Source: Candidatus Paraprevotella stercoravium | GTDB lineage: Bacteria; Bacteroidota; Bacteroidia; Bacteroidales; Bacteroidaceae | NCBI GenBank assembly: GCA_944320795.1 | Contig: CALUIU010000008.1 | Location: forward strand, 18,320-82,319 | Length of the DNA stretch: 64,000 nt | Direction: 5' to 3' | Shown: positions 8,831 through 17,751 of the stretch, in pieces | How the letters are laid out: each line of letters starts with the position of its first letter | How positions within the stretch are numbered: position 1 is the stretch's first letter | Made by a program: the position numbers and the translations under genes | Notes under the pieces: generated by a model | What the model was told of the DNA's origin: nothing | Databases searched by the model: none | What the model saw: only the letters and a program-made list of their open reading frames with translations

Positions 8831-9877
8831 ATGGAGCCAATTGAATTTTCTAAAACACTGCTTGCCTGGTATCAGAAAAACGGTAGAAATTTGCCATGGC
8901 GTGAGGATGCCGATCCTTATAAGATCTGGATCTCGGAGATTATTTTGCAGCAAACCCGCGTGGCGCAGGGCTTGTCATATTATTTACGGTTTATGGACCG
9001 TTTTCCTGATGTACAGGTTCTGGCTGCAGCCGATGAAGCCGAAGTGATGAAGTATTGGGAGGGCCTGGGATATTACTCCAGGGCCCGGAACCTGCATCAT
9101 GCGGCCCGGCAGATTGTTGCTCGAGGGGCATTTCCGGATACGTATGAGGAAATCCGCAAGCTGAAGGGAATCGGTGACTATACGGCAGCAGCCATTGCTT
9201 CGTTTGCTTTCGGTTTGCCTCATGCTGTGGTCGATGGTAATGTGTATCGGGTGCTGTCCCGTTATTTGGGATTGGACGAACCGATTGACACGACGGCCGG
9301 AAAGAAACTGTTTGCTCAGAAAGCCCATGAACTATTTGATGCGGCTCATGCTGCCGACTATAATCAGGCTATTATGGATTTTGGGGCTTTGCAGTGTGTG
9401 CCCAAGAGCCCGGATTGCGGAGTCTGTCCGTTTTCACACGTTTGTGTGGCTCATCATGAAAGGCGTGTAGAGAATTTGCCGGTTAAGCAGGGAAAGCAGA
9501 CGGTGCGTTCGCGTTACTTTACCTTTATTTATATAGAATTTGACGGTCGGGTAGCCATGTGGAGACGCCCTTCCGGTGATATTTGGTCCGGACTTTGCCA
9601 ACCTTTTCTGTTGGAGTGGGAGAGAGAATTGCCTGCTGAAGAGACCTTGCGTACCCGTCTTTCTGCTCTGTTGGGATGTTCTGTAGATACATTGAAGTAT
9701 CTGAAAGATCCTGTCCGCCAGCGTCTCAGTCATCAGTTGCTTCATGCGTCGTTTTATGTGCTGTCTTTGCCGGAACGTCCTGATCCGTCCTGTTTGCCGG
9801 ATGGAGCTTTCTGGGTGAGTCGTGAGCAGGTGGGGCAGTTGGCCTTTCCGAAAATGCTGATAAACAGATGGCCATAG
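8831..9877 (+). CDS. mutY: Adenine DNA glycosylase MutY
   Basis: 348 residues from the ATG at 8831. It removes adenine mispaired with 8-oxoguanine. Catalytic E36 lies in SEIILQQT, the helix-hairpin-helix is LKGIGDYTAAAI (about 111-122), and catalytic D135 lies in VVDGNVYRVLSR. The [4Fe-4S] ligands C189-X6-C196-X2-C199-X5-C205 are all present. The C-terminal third (about 225-348) is the MutT-like 8-oxoG recognition domain. The gene is followed by ssb after 171 nt with its own promoter. Both belong to DNA repair and maintenance. Confidence 0.95.
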   Translation: MEPIEFSKTLLAWYQKNGRNLPWREDADPYKIWISEIILQQTRVAQGLSYYLRFMDRFPDVQVLAAADEAEVMKYWEGLGYYSRARNLHHAARQIVARGAFPDTYEEIRKLKGIGDYTAAAIASFAFGLPHAVVDGNVYRVLSRYLGLDEPIDTTAGKKLFAQKAHELFDAAHAADYNQAIMDFGALQCVPKSPDCGVCPFSHVCVAHHERRVENLPVKQGKQTVRSRYFTFIYIEFDGRVAMWRRPSGDIWSGLCQPFLLEWERELPAEETLRTRLSALLGCSVDTLKYLKDPVRQRLSHQLLHASFYVLSLPERPDPSCLPDGAFWVSREQVGQLAFPKMLINRWP

Positions 9878-9982
9878 TTTGTATTCTGAATGTAATATCC
9901 CATGTTCACAGAACGATAAATATTTTTTGTATGGCTATAAGTCCTGGCATATAAAGGTGGTTACAAAAAAACTTTCTCAAAT

Positions 9983-10015
9983 TTTGGGTGGTGTCGTGAA
10001 ATGGTGTTATCTTTG
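9983..10015 (+). promoter_or_regulatory. Strong Bacteroidetes promoter for ssb
   Basis: TTTG at 9983-9986, 21 nt, then TATCTTTG at 10008-10015: both elements match the consensus. Predicted start near 10022, leader about 27 nt to the ssb ATG. It probably also drives gldE and the PPTase gene. Confidence 0.8.
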
Positions 10016-10048
10016 AGGCGAATTATACGATATTAAAAAAGATTCGCT

Positions 10049-10489
10049 ATGTCATTAAATAAGGTTATGTTAATTGGGAATGTGGGAAAAGACCCTGATG
10101 TGCGTTATTTGGATAACGGAGTTGCCGTTGCTTCTTTTCCATTGGCTACAACCGAGCGCGGGTATCGTTTGCAGAACGGAACCGAAGTGCCCGACCGTAC
10201 GGATTGGCATAACATTGTGCTTTGGCGTGGATTGGCCGAAGTGGCCGAGAAATATGTTCACAAAGGGGATAAACTTTATATCGAAGGAAAGATAAAAAGC
10301 CGTTCCTATGATGACCAGAACGGTGTAAAACGCTATATTACGGAAATCTTTGCAGACAACATGGAGATGCTTACTCCGCGTGCCGCCACTACTCCGTCGC
10401 AGCCGGCTGCTCCTGCTGCATCTGAGGCTGCGCGCAATTTGTCGCCCATGGCGGGAGCTGACGCTGTAAACGAAGATTTGCCGTTTTGA
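10049..10489 (+). CDS. ssb: Single-stranded DNA-binding protein
   Basis: 146 residues. An OB-fold covers about 1-112 (MSLNKVMLIGNVGKDPDVRY, WHNIVLWRGLAEVAEKYVHKG, LYIEGKIKSRSYDDQNG). A short Pro/Ala linker follows, then the acidic tip ending EDLPF, the protein-interaction tail of bacterial SSB. It coats single-stranded DNA in replication and repair. It is followed by gldE after only 23 nt, a pairing I know from many Bacteroidetes genomes. Confidence 0.96.
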   Translation: MSLNKVMLIGNVGKDPDVRYLDNGVAVASFPLATTERGYRLQNGTEVPDRTDWHNIVLWRGLAEVAEKYVHKGDKLYIEGKIKSRSYDDQNGVKRYITEIFADNMEMLTPRAATTPSQPAAPAASEAARNLSPMAGADAVNEDLPF

Positions 10490-10512
10490 TTGTATAACTT
10501 AATTTTTGTATT

Positions 10513-11862
10513 TTGGACACGGAAACGTTTTTAGAACCTTTACAGAATTTTTTTCAGGGTGTAACCATCGTTGCACCGAGTTTCGGAGCTTGGGTTGCTT
10601 TGGCTTGTGCCATGTTGTTGCTTCTTTGCTCCGGTTTTGCTTCTGCTTCGGAGATTGCCTTCTTTTCTCTGTCACCAACCGACATTAATGAGATAGAAGA
10701 GGAAAAACATGAATCTGACCGAAAAATCATGGCCTTGAAAGCCGATTCAGAGCGATTGTTGGCCACTATTCTCATTGCTAACAATTTTGTGAATGTGGGT
10801 GTCATTATGTTGCTGAACTTCTTTTTTGCCCAGGTTGTGGATTTTGGGGCAAATGATTTGCTGGAGTTCCTGTTTATGACCGTTTTGCTTACTTTTCTTT
10901 TGCTTCTTTTCGGCGAGATTATGCCTAAAATCTACTCTGCGCAGCATACGTTGAGTTTCTGCCGTCTGGTGGCTCCGTCATTTCATTTGATCGAGCGTTT
11001 GTTCTGGCCTTTCTCTTCTGCTTTGATGCGTTCCAAGAAAATTGCTACGAAGGTGGTGCAGAAAGAGAGTCATGCGCTTTCTGTCGATGAGTTGGAGCAG
11101 GCCTTGGAACTGACAGACAAGAAGGAGATTGCCGAGGAACAGAATATGCTGAAGGGAATTATCCGCTTTGGTGATGAAATGGCTCGCGAGGTGATGACGC
11201 CGCGAATCGATATGGTGGATCTGGATGTGAAAACTCCTTTTCCGGATGTCATGAAGTGTATTTTGGAACACAATTATTCCAGAATTCCGGTATATTCCGG
11301 ATCTAAAGACAACATCAAGGGAGTGCTTTATATTAAGGACCTGTTGCCGCATCTCAACAAGCCGGCCAATTTCCGTTGGCAGTCACTGATCCGTCCGCCT
11401 TATTTTGTGCCAGAAACCAAGATGATTGATGACCTGCTGCGCGATTTCCAGACGAATAAGGTGCATATTGCCATTGTAGTGGATGAGTTTGGCGGTACTT
11501 CCGGACTGGTTACCATGGAAGATATTATTGAGGAAATTGTGGGCGACATCAACGACGAGTATGACGAAGACGAACAGATGTATACCAAACTGTCTTCGCA
11601 GGCATATATCTTCGAGGCCAAGATTCTGCTTACCGATTTCCTGCGCATTATGAATCTTGCCGATGATTTCTTTGAAGAAGTGGAAGGTGATGCCGATACG
11701 CTGGCCGGTTTGTTGCTCGAAATCAAGGGAGAATTCCCTCAAATTCATGAAACCCTTGAATACAAGAACATTAAATTCGAGGTGATGGAGATGGATGAGC
11801 GTCGTATTCTGAAAATTAAGGTAGTAACAGACGAGCCGATAACTTATCCTGAAGATAATTAA
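10513..11862 (+). CDS. gldE: GldE, CNNM/CBS-domain membrane protein
   Basis: 449 residues if the TTG at 10513 is used. An in-frame TAA lies at 10495-10497, and the first in-frame ATG comes only after about 34 residues, inside the first membrane region, so TTG is the most likely start. The N-terminal CNNM (DUF21) domain has three or four helices (FGAWVALACAMLLLLCSGFASASEIAFFSLS). Paired CBS domains lie near 210-340 (REVMTPRIDMVDLD, YSRIPVYSG, VDEFGGTSGLVTMEDIIEEIVGDI) and a CorC_HlyC domain is at the end. GldE is linked to gliding and type IX secretion in Flavobacterium, but non-gliding gut species also carry it. The family is suspected of cation transport. Confidence 0.88.
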   Translation: MDTETFLEPLQNFFQGVTIVAPSFGAWVALACAMLLLLCSGFASASEIAFFSLSPTDINEIEEEKHESDRKIMALKADSERLLATILIANNFVNVGVIMLLNFFFAQVVDFGANDLLEFLFMTVLLTFLLLLFGEIMPKIYSAQHTLSFCRLVAPSFHLIERLFWPFSSALMRSKKIATKVVQKESHALSVDELEQALELTDKKEIAEEQNMLKGIIRFGDEMAREVMTPRIDMVDLDVKTPFPDVMKCILEHNYSRIPVYSGSKDNIKGVLYIKDLLPHLNKPANFRWQSLIRPPYFVPETKMIDDLLRDFQTNKVHIAIVVDEFGGTSGLVTMEDIIEEIVGDINDEYDEDEQMYTKLSSQAYIFEAKILLTDFLRIMNLADDFFEEVEGDADTLAGLLLEIKGEFPQIHETLEYKNIKFEVMEMDERRILKIKVVTDEPITYPEDN

Positions 11863-11865
11863 GCC

Positions 11866-12510
11866 ATGCCGATAATTCGAGACATAAGCATTAGTGACTT
11901 TCGTTGTTGTGTGTGGCAGGTCACGGAAACGATGGAAGAGCTGTTGGCCATGCTGCCCGATGAAGGGCATGAACTTTATGAAGAAGCACAGCAGCGCTTT
12001 TCGTCTCCCAAGCGCCGACAGGAATTTATCGCAGTGCGGGTATTGCTTTATCAGATGCTGCCTGGAGCCGTAATTGGCTATCATGACAATGGAAAACCTT
12101 ATCTGGCGCATTCTTGCTGGCGGATTTCCATTTCACATACTGTTGGTTATGTGGCCGTGATACTTTCCGATTGTGGAGAAGTCGGTGTCGATATTGAGCA
12201 GTATGGCGAACGTGTTTGCCGGGTTGCTTCCCGTTTTGTGAATGAGCGGGAGCCGGTGTCCGGAGTATGGGAACAGCTTTTATTGTGGTCGGCCAAGGAA
12301 ACGGTCTATAAGATGATGAATTGCCGGGAGGTGGATTTCCGGGAGCATCTCCTTTCGTCCGACTGGCAGCCCAAACCGGTAACCGGACCGGAATGTCAGG
12401 GTTTTATGCGGATGCAGACATTCCATCCGGCGCATCGGAAAGCCTATCAGGTCTATTTTGAAACAACAGAACGCTTTGTGCTGACTTATTCTTTTGTGAT
12501 GGATTATTAG
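11866..12510 (+). CDS. 4'-phosphopantetheinyl transferase superfamily protein
   Basis: 214 residues, 3 nt after gldE. The two Mg/CoA motifs are visible: GVDIE (D109, E111) and WSAKETVYK (K144, E145). They identify an Sfp-like enzyme that moves phosphopantetheine from CoA onto a carrier-protein serine. The substrate is not evident; fatty-acid ACP or a small unknown carrier are both possible. It ends at a strong terminator, 12528-12571. Confidence 0.9.
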   Translation: MPIIRDISISDFRCCVWQVTETMEELLAMLPDEGHELYEEAQQRFSSPKRRQEFIAVRVLLYQMLPGAVIGYHDNGKPYLAHSCWRISISHTVGYVAVILSDCGEVGVDIEQYGERVCRVASRFVNEREPVSGVWEQLLLWSAKETVYKMMNCREVDFREHLLSSDWQPKPVTGPECQGFMRMQTFHPAHRKAYQVYFETTERFVLTYSFVMDY

Positions 12511-12527
12511 CCTCGTGTTATGATAAT

Positions 12528-12571
12528 AAAAATGGTCTCGACGATTTTGAAAAATCATCGAGACCATTTTT
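12528..12571. terminator. Long bidirectional terminator hairpin (GTCTCGACG core)
   Basis: 21-bp arms (12528-12548 and 12551-12571) with one G-T wobble and only two bases between them. Core GGTCTCGACGATTTT, A5 and T5 ends. It separates the PPTase gene and the convergent transporter gene. Its core resembles the hairpins at 27326-27369 and the repeats at 52028-52092. Confidence 0.88.
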
Positions 12572-12607
12572 GTTTTTCCTTAGGACGTTCTCTTTTCAGG
12601 AACTTAT

Positions 12608-14272
12608 TTATATGAATATCATCAGGATAATCTGGGCCAGGATAACGCGGATAAACATGGCTAGCGGGTAGACGGTGGCATAGCTTACTGAAGCCTGATT
12701 GCTTCCCTGATAAGTATCGTTGACATAGCTTAATGCCATCGGGTTGGCCATACTGCCACAAAGCATACCACAGGTGGTGCGGAAATCCATTTTACTGAGG
12801 CGCAGAGCAATCCAACCAACAAGGATTACCGGAAGAAGTGTAATGGCAAAACCAATACCGATCCATGCTGCTCCTTCCGGACGCATGACGGTCTCAAAGA
12901 AATGAGCTCCGGCATCAATACCCAAGCAGGCCAGATAGAGTGAAAGACCGATGGCTCGCAGCATCAGGTTGGCACTTCGGGTGGTGTAAATACGCATGTG
13001 CAGACGCGGTCCGAAGCAACCCACCAGAATACCGACAACAATAGGACCTCCTGCCAATCCCAATTTTACCGGAGTGTCAATACCCGGTATACTGATTGGT
13101 ATGGCACCCAGAATCAATCCCATAACAATACCGATAAAAATAGCGGCCAGATTAGGTTCTTTCAGAGATGTGACGGTATTTCCCAATATTTTTTCCACCT
13201 GCTTGATGGCAGCCGCATCGCCCACTACTGTGAGACGGTCGCCCAATTGAAGCACCAGGTCGGGAGTTGCTAACAACTTCACGCCACTGCGCAGCACACG
13301 GCTCACATTGATGTCGTAAGCGTTGCGCAGGCGGAGAGACCCCAGACGACGGCCGTTGATTTCCGGACGGGTCACGACAATATAGCTGGAAACTAATTCA
13401 CGGTCAATACTGTTCCAGTCAATGTCTTCCTTGTTCCAGTCCCGGTTCTCCTGTTCGCCGAAGAGCATGGTCAGAATAGGCATGTCCTTTTCGATGGTGA
13501 CTACCAGAATACGGTCGTTTTCCATCAGAATGGTTTCGCGTGATGGAATGGAAACTTTACCGTTGCGCCACAGACGTGAGATGACGAATTTGGTATGACT
13601 GTCGTTGGCCAGAGTTTCGATCCTTTTGCCATAGATACCCGGATTGTGTACCTGAAAGGCTGCAATGTAAGTCTGGTTCGGATCGTCTTCCTGTTTGATG
13701 TCCATATCCTGTGGACGGGCAATCAGTTTCTTGATGACAATGATAGCCAGAATGACACCGACTACACCAAGCGGATAAGTTACCGCACAGCTAAGCGCGG
13801 CGCTGCTGGCTTCCTGTCCCAACTGTTTCAGGGTCTGTTGGGCGGCACCCAGTGCCGGCGTGTTGGTGGTGGCGCCGCAAAGCACACCGATCATGTCCTT
13901 GAGCGGGATTTGGGATGCATAGCTGATAATGATAGCCATGGCTGTACCTAACAGAATGACAATCAATCCTAAAAGATTCAATTGGATACCTTCCTTGCGG
14001 AAAGCGCTGAAGAATCCCGGACCTACCTGAAGTCCCAATGAATAGACAAAGAGTACCAGTCCGAAACTCTCGGCATAGTTCAACATGTCCGGATTGAGTG
14101 AGATTCCCAAATGTCCGGCAACGATACCCATAAAAAAGACAAAGGTAACTCCTAATGAGATACCTCCTATGCGGATCTTGCCCAGCGAAATGCCGATGGC
14201 GGTGGTCAGCGATAAAATAATGATGGCCTGAAGGGCCGAATGTTCAAAGAATATACTGTTTATCCATTCCAT
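12608..14272 (-). CDS. AspT/YidE-family putative transporter with two RCK_C domains
   Basis: 554 residues. Two blocks of about five helices (1-170 and about 385-554) flank a cytoplasmic region with two TrkA-C/RCK_C domains (VHNPGIYGKRIETLA and RPEINGRRLGSLRL). The hydrophobic blocks carry the repeat signatures IRIGGISLGVTFVFF, YSLGLQVGPGFF, GVLCGATTNTPALG and GMLCGSMANPMALSY. This matches the aspartate:alanine exchanger/YidE/YbjL family. The substrate is unknown; related proteins exchange dicarboxylates or amino acids. Its start codon is only 4 nt from a perfect -7 box (see 14277-14284). Confidence 0.85.
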   Translation of the reverse strand: MEWINSIFFEHSALQAIIILSLTTAIGISLGKIRIGGISLGVTFVFFMGIVAGHLGISLNPDMLNYAESFGLVLFVYSLGLQVGPGFFSAFRKEGIQLNLLGLIVILLGTAMAIIISYASQIPLKDMIGVLCGATTNTPALGAAQQTLKQLGQEASSAALSCAVTYPLGVVGVILAIIVIKKLIARPQDMDIKQEDDPNQTYIAAFQVHNPGIYGKRIETLANDSHTKFVISRLWRNGKVSIPSRETILMENDRILVVTIEKDMPILTMLFGEQENRDWNKEDIDWNSIDRELVSSYIVVTRPEINGRRLGSLRLRNAYDINVSRVLRSGVKLLATPDLVLQLGDRLTVVGDAAAIKQVEKILGNTVTSLKEPNLAAIFIGIVMGLILGAIPISIPGIDTPVKLGLAGGPIVVGILVGCFGPRLHMRIYTTRSANLMLRAIGLSLYLACLGIDAGAHFFETVMRPEGAAWIGIGFAITLLPVILVGWIALRLSKMDFRTTCGMLCGSMANPMALSYVNDTYQGSNQASVSYATVYPLAMFIRVILAQIILMIFI

Positions 14273-14482
14273 GCTGCAAAGTTATATCTTTTCTTAGTCA
14301 GCAGAAATTCGGAATGCACTTTTTTTATATTTATTCAAAAAAATGCATATTCTCCTGGTGCATGTCCTTCTTTTTCCTTCCAGGAGGACAAGAAAATAGA
14401 GCGGAGTCCGATACTGATTTTTTGGACCTTCAGTCGGTGCCCCGCCCTTTCAGAAAGTATCTGTTCTTTGATGATGGTTCGT
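14273..14482. other. Gap between trpA and the transporter gene
   Basis: 210 bases with no convincing gene. On the minus strand after trpA, a weak stem ATGCA/TGCAT (14343-14347 with 14359-14363) precedes a T7 run and may end the trp transcript. A longer CTCCTGG/CCAGGAG pairing overlaps it. Confidence 0.4.
14277..14284 (-). promoter_or_regulatory. -7 box abutting the transporter start codon
   Basis: Minus-strand TAACTTTG matches TAnnTTTG exactly, and only four bases (CAGC) separate it from the ATG at 14272. If used, the mRNA would start at or beside the start codon. No TTTG element is obvious 20 nt upstream. Confidence 0.4.
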
Positions 14483-15256
14483 TTATTGTTGTAAGTCTTT
14501 CATCAGTTGGTCCCAGGCATCCCCTGCGTTTCCGTATTCCTCCAACAGGCTGATGAATTTACTGCCGATGATGGTTCCGGCAGCATTGGCGCATGCCGTT
14601 TCCAGTGTCTGGTGGTTGCTGATACCGAATCCGATGAGGCGAGGGTTGTTCAGATTCATGTTGTTTACCCGGTTGAAGTATTCCTGCAGAGGGTTTCCAA
14701 AAGCTTTCTGTGCGCCGGTAATGGCAGCGGAGGATACCATATAGATAAAACCGTCTGTATGCCGGTCAATGAGACGTATGCGTTCTTCTTCCGTTGTGGG
14801 AGTGATGAGCATGATCATTTTCAGGTCATAGCGGTCGGCTACAGGTTTATATTCTATCAGATAATTGCGGAAAGGAAGATCGGGAATAATCATGCCGTCG
14901 ATGCCACATTCCGAGCAAGCTTGACAAAAAGCTTCAAAACCAAAGCGCATGATCGGATTCAGATATCCCATGATGACCAAGGGGATCTGTACGGACTGGC
15001 GGATATCGCGCAGTTGTTCGAAGAGCAGGCGCAGCGACATACCGTTTTGTAGTGCCTGACGGGTGGCTTTTTGAATGACAGGCCCGTCGGCCAGCGGATC
15101 GCTGAAGGGGATGCCGATTTCTACCAGATCCACTCTTTTTTTTTCTAATGTCCGGATAATTTCAACGGTACTGTCCAATTGAGGATGTCCGGCACAGAAA
15201 TAAAGAGAAAAGATGTTTTGCTTTTTCTCTTGGAATAATTTGTTGATGCGGTTCAT
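14483..15256 (-). CDS. trpA: Tryptophan synthase alpha subunit
   Basis: 257 residues. Cleaves indole-3-glycerol phosphate to indole and glyceraldehyde-3-phosphate. The catalytic strand VDLVEIGIPFSDPLADGP carries the Glu and Asp acid/base residues, and GFGISN near the end belongs to the phosphate site. It is the last gene of the trpBEGDCFA operon, 16 nt after trpF. The partner beta subunit trpB lies at the other end of the same operon, which is the usual Bacteroides order. Confidence 0.96.
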   Translation of the reverse strand: MNRINKLFQEKKQNIFSLYFCAGHPQLDSTVEIIRTLEKKRVDLVEIGIPFSDPLADGPVIQKATRQALQNGMSLRLLFEQLRDIRQSVQIPLVIMGYLNPIMRFGFEAFCQACSECGIDGMIIPDLPFRNYLIEYKPVADRYDLKMIMLITPTTEEERIRLIDRHTDGFIYMVSSAAITGAQKAFGNPLQEYFNRVNNMNLNNPRLIGFGISNHQTLETACANAAGTIIGSKFISLLEEYGNAGDAWDQLMKDLQQ

Positions 15257-15272
15257 TTTGTGTCTGATGTGC

Positions 15273-15914
15273 TTATGTGTTTAATTGTGTCAGAAAGTTT
15301 CTCAGTAGGGTTGCGTCTTTCACTCCCGGCGATATTTCAAAGCGTGAGTTCAGATCGATGCCAGCACAGAGCGGGTGATGAAATTCTTGCAGACGTTTGA
15401 TGTCGTCGGGACCGATACCGCCACTTAGCAAGAAGGGGAGTGCCCCGGAATAGTGCTGCAAGATCTGCCAGTCGAACTGTTTGCCGCTGCCTCCGGGAAG
15501 GGGGGTCTTCGTATCGAAGAGTAGAAAGCAGCACAGAGTTTCGTATTGTCGGACTGATTCTATGTCTTCGGGCGTTGAAATGCTGAAAGCCTTGATGAGC
15601 TGCACGGAAGCGAGTCCGCTTTGGCTTAGAGCCAAACGCAGATGGTGACAAAATTCCGGGGATTCCTGTCCGTGGAGTTGTATATAAGAAAGGCCATAGG
15701 TGCGTATCGTGGACAGAATATATTCCGGAGTTGCGTTGACAAAAACGCCGATGCGGGCACATGCCGGCAGATAGTCCGGCTTTTGGAATACGTAACGTGA
15801 GGACGGTTCCCAAAAGATAAATCCCACCATGTCAATGCCCAATGATTCTATTTGCCGGATATTGTTGCTTTGGCGCATGCCGCATACTTTGATGCAGGAG
15901 AACGGCTTTTTCAT
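15273..15914 (-). CDS. trpF: Phosphoribosylanthranilate isomerase
   Basis: 213 residues. Amadori isomerase of tryptophan synthesis. The N-terminal IKVCGMRQ holds the catalytic Cys, FDTKTPLPGGSGKQFDW holds the catalytic Asp and the phosphate loop, and LSGGIGPDD is the C-terminal phosphate motif. It overlaps trpC by 4 nt, which suggests coupled translation. TrpF is separate here rather than fused to TrpC. Confidence 0.95.
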   Translation of the reverse strand: MKKPFSCIKVCGMRQSNNIRQIESLGIDMVGFIFWEPSSRYVFQKPDYLPACARIGVFVNATPEYILSTIRTYGLSYIQLHGQESPEFCHHLRLALSQSGLASVQLIKAFSISTPEDIESVRQYETLCCFLLFDTKTPLPGGSGKQFDWQILQHYSGALPFLLSGGIGPDDIKRLQEFHHPLCAGIDLNSRFEISPGVKDATLLRNFLTQLNT

Positions 15915-16714
15915 ACGTGCATCTGTTGAAGAAAATGTTTGAGGCTTTCGCCCGGATTTTCAGTACGCATGAACAATTCTCCGATCAGGAATCCCTGAAA
16001 GCCTTTTTGGCGCAGTTCGCGTGCTGTGGCGGCGTCCGAAATGCCGCTTTCCGAGATACGGACGGTTTCACGGGGCAGTTGTTCTGCCAAAAGAAACGAA
16101 TGTCCGGTATCGGTGTGGAAGGTGCCCAGATGGCGGTTGTTGATACCTACCACATCCACAGCTTCGTTCAGATATTCCTGTTCCCGTTCGTGGTGAAGCT
16201 CGAGCAATACCTCCAGTTGCAGTTCCTTTGCCTTACGGGCCAGAGCGATGCAGGTATTACGTTCCAGAGCTGATGCGATGAGCAGAATGGCGTCCGCTCC
16301 CCAAAGACGGGCTTCATAGAGTTGGTATTCGTCGCAGATAAAGTCCTTACGCAAAATCGGAATGTTTACTTTGGAGCGTGCCGTGCGCAGGTCCTCGCTG
16401 CTACCGCCAAAATATTTTGTGTCAGTCAGTACGGATAAGGCGGTGGCTCCCCCTTTTTCGTATGCTGGAGCGATGATTTCCGGGTCTGCATTTTGTGAGA
16501 TCCATCCTTTCGAAGGAGATTTCCGTTTGAATTCACTGATAATGCCGCTGTCTGAGTTTCGTAAAGCCTGACTCAGAGACAGAATGGGGTGTAACTGTTC
16601 CCGGTGACATTGTTCTTCCAGAAGTTTGGCCAAAGCGTGTAGCGAATGCTTTTGTTTGGCTGCTTCCACCTCACAGCGTTTGTATGCCATGATTTCTTCC
16701 AATATATCTTTCAT
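15911..16714 (-). CDS. trpC: Indole-3-glycerol phosphate synthase
   Basis: 267 residues, normal monofunctional length. Closes the indole ring of CdRP. Signatures: EFKRKSPSKGWI with the catalytic lysines, ALSVLTDTKYFGGS, PILRKDFICDEYQ, GINNRHLGTF and ISESGI. It lies 41 nt after trpD and overlaps trpF by 4 nt. Confidence 0.96.
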   Translation of the reverse strand: MKDILEEIMAYKRCEVEAAKQKHSLHALAKLLEEQCHREQLHPILSLSQALRNSDSGIISEFKRKSPSKGWISQNADPEIIAPAYEKGGATALSVLTDTKYFGGSSEDLRTARSKVNIPILRKDFICDEYQLYEARLWGADAILLIASALERNTCIALARKAKELQLEVLLELHHEREQEYLNEAVDVVGINNRHLGTFHTDTGHSFLLAEQLPRETVRISESGISDAATARELRQKGFQGFLIGELFMRTENPGESLKHFLQQMHV

Positions 16715-16755
16715 TGTGTTTGTGGTGTTTGTTTGAGAATCGTTTCTTTTTGTCT

Positions 16756-17751
16756 TCAGCTGTTCTGTTCGATGTAGCGTAGCAGAGTCTGATAAGCTTT
16801 TCCGCTTTCCAGAGCTTCGCGTGCCCGGGCCATACAGTCGACCATCTCCAGATCCGGCTCCATAACCTTGATGGCAAAGGCTGCGTTCACCAGAACAACG
16901 GTTTTACGGCTTTCATTGCTTTCGTTTTTGAGGATGCTCACGAAAATGTCGCGTGCCTCTTCTACCGATTCTCCGCCGTATATTTCTTGCGGGCGGATGA
17001 CGGGCAATCCTAAATCCTTTGGAGTAAATACCTGTTCCATGCCCGGAGTCTTGATCTTGAAGGTGCCCGTAAGCGATATTTCATCGTAGCCGTCCATGCT
17101 GTTTACGATACCGTAGTTGATACCTAATTGTTGGTTCACGTTGCTATACAGGCGCATCTGATTCAGGGTGGCCACGCCGAGCAGTTGGTTCTTGGGATTG
17201 GAAGGATTGACCAGCGGCCCCAGCAGATTGAAACAAGTAGGGATTTGCATGGCTTTTCTTACCGGAGCCACAAACTTCATTCCTTTGGCAAAGAGCGGCG
17301 CGTGCAGGTAGGTGAATCCACAGGTGGCCAGATTGCGGCGCAGCTGATCCTCGTTGTCGGTGAACCGCACACCCAATGCTTCGAGCACATTGCTGGCGCC
17401 GGATGTGGAGGTAGAAGCGTAATTGCCGTGTTTGGCAACCGGATATCCGGCGGCAGCCACCACAAATCCCGAGCAAGTGGATATGTTGAAGGTATTTTTG
17501 TTGTCGCCGCCGGTGCCGACAATGTCAATGGTGTTGAAGTCCGAGAAATCAAGTGTTTTGCCGGTTTCTTTCAGTCCGTCGCGCAGTCCCAGCAGTTCGT
17601 CTACTTGAATGCCCCGCATCAGGAGTGAAGTCAGAAACGCAGTGATCTGTACGTCGGTATATTTTTCTTGGGTAATGTCGAGCATGATTTGCCGGGTTTC
17701 TTCCCGGCTTAGAATCTCATTCTCGACCAGTCGTGTCAGAATCTGTTTCAT
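16756..17751 (-). CDS. trpD: Anthranilate phosphoribosyltransferase
   Basis: 331 residues. Joins anthranilate to PRPP. GTGGDNKNTFNIST is the PRPP loop, and KHGNYASTSTSGASNVLEALG carries the anthranilate-site residues in two parts. It is a free-standing transferase, not fused to TrpG. Its first codons overlap the end of trpG by 35 nt. Confidence 0.96.
   Translation of the reverse strand: MKQILTRLVENEILSREETRQIMLDITQEKYTDVQITAFLTSLLMRGIQVDELLGLRDGLKETGKTLDFSDFNTIDIVGTGGDNKNTFNISTCSGFVVAAAGYPVAKHGNYASTSTSGASNVLEALGVRFTDNEDQLRRNLATCGFTYLHAPLFAKGMKFVAPVRKAMQIPTCFNLLGPLVNPSNPKNQLLGVATLNQMRLYSNVNQQLGINYGIVNSMDGYDEISLTGTFKIKTPGMEQVFTPKDLGLPVIRPQEIYGGESVEEARDIFVSILKNESNESRKTVVLVNAAFAIKVMEPDLEMVDCMARAREALESGKAYQTLLRYIEQNS

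Noticed and set aside
11383..12111. 242-residue frame antisense to gldE and the PPTase gene
   Set aside because: It crosses two well-supported genes; composition is that of a shadow frame.
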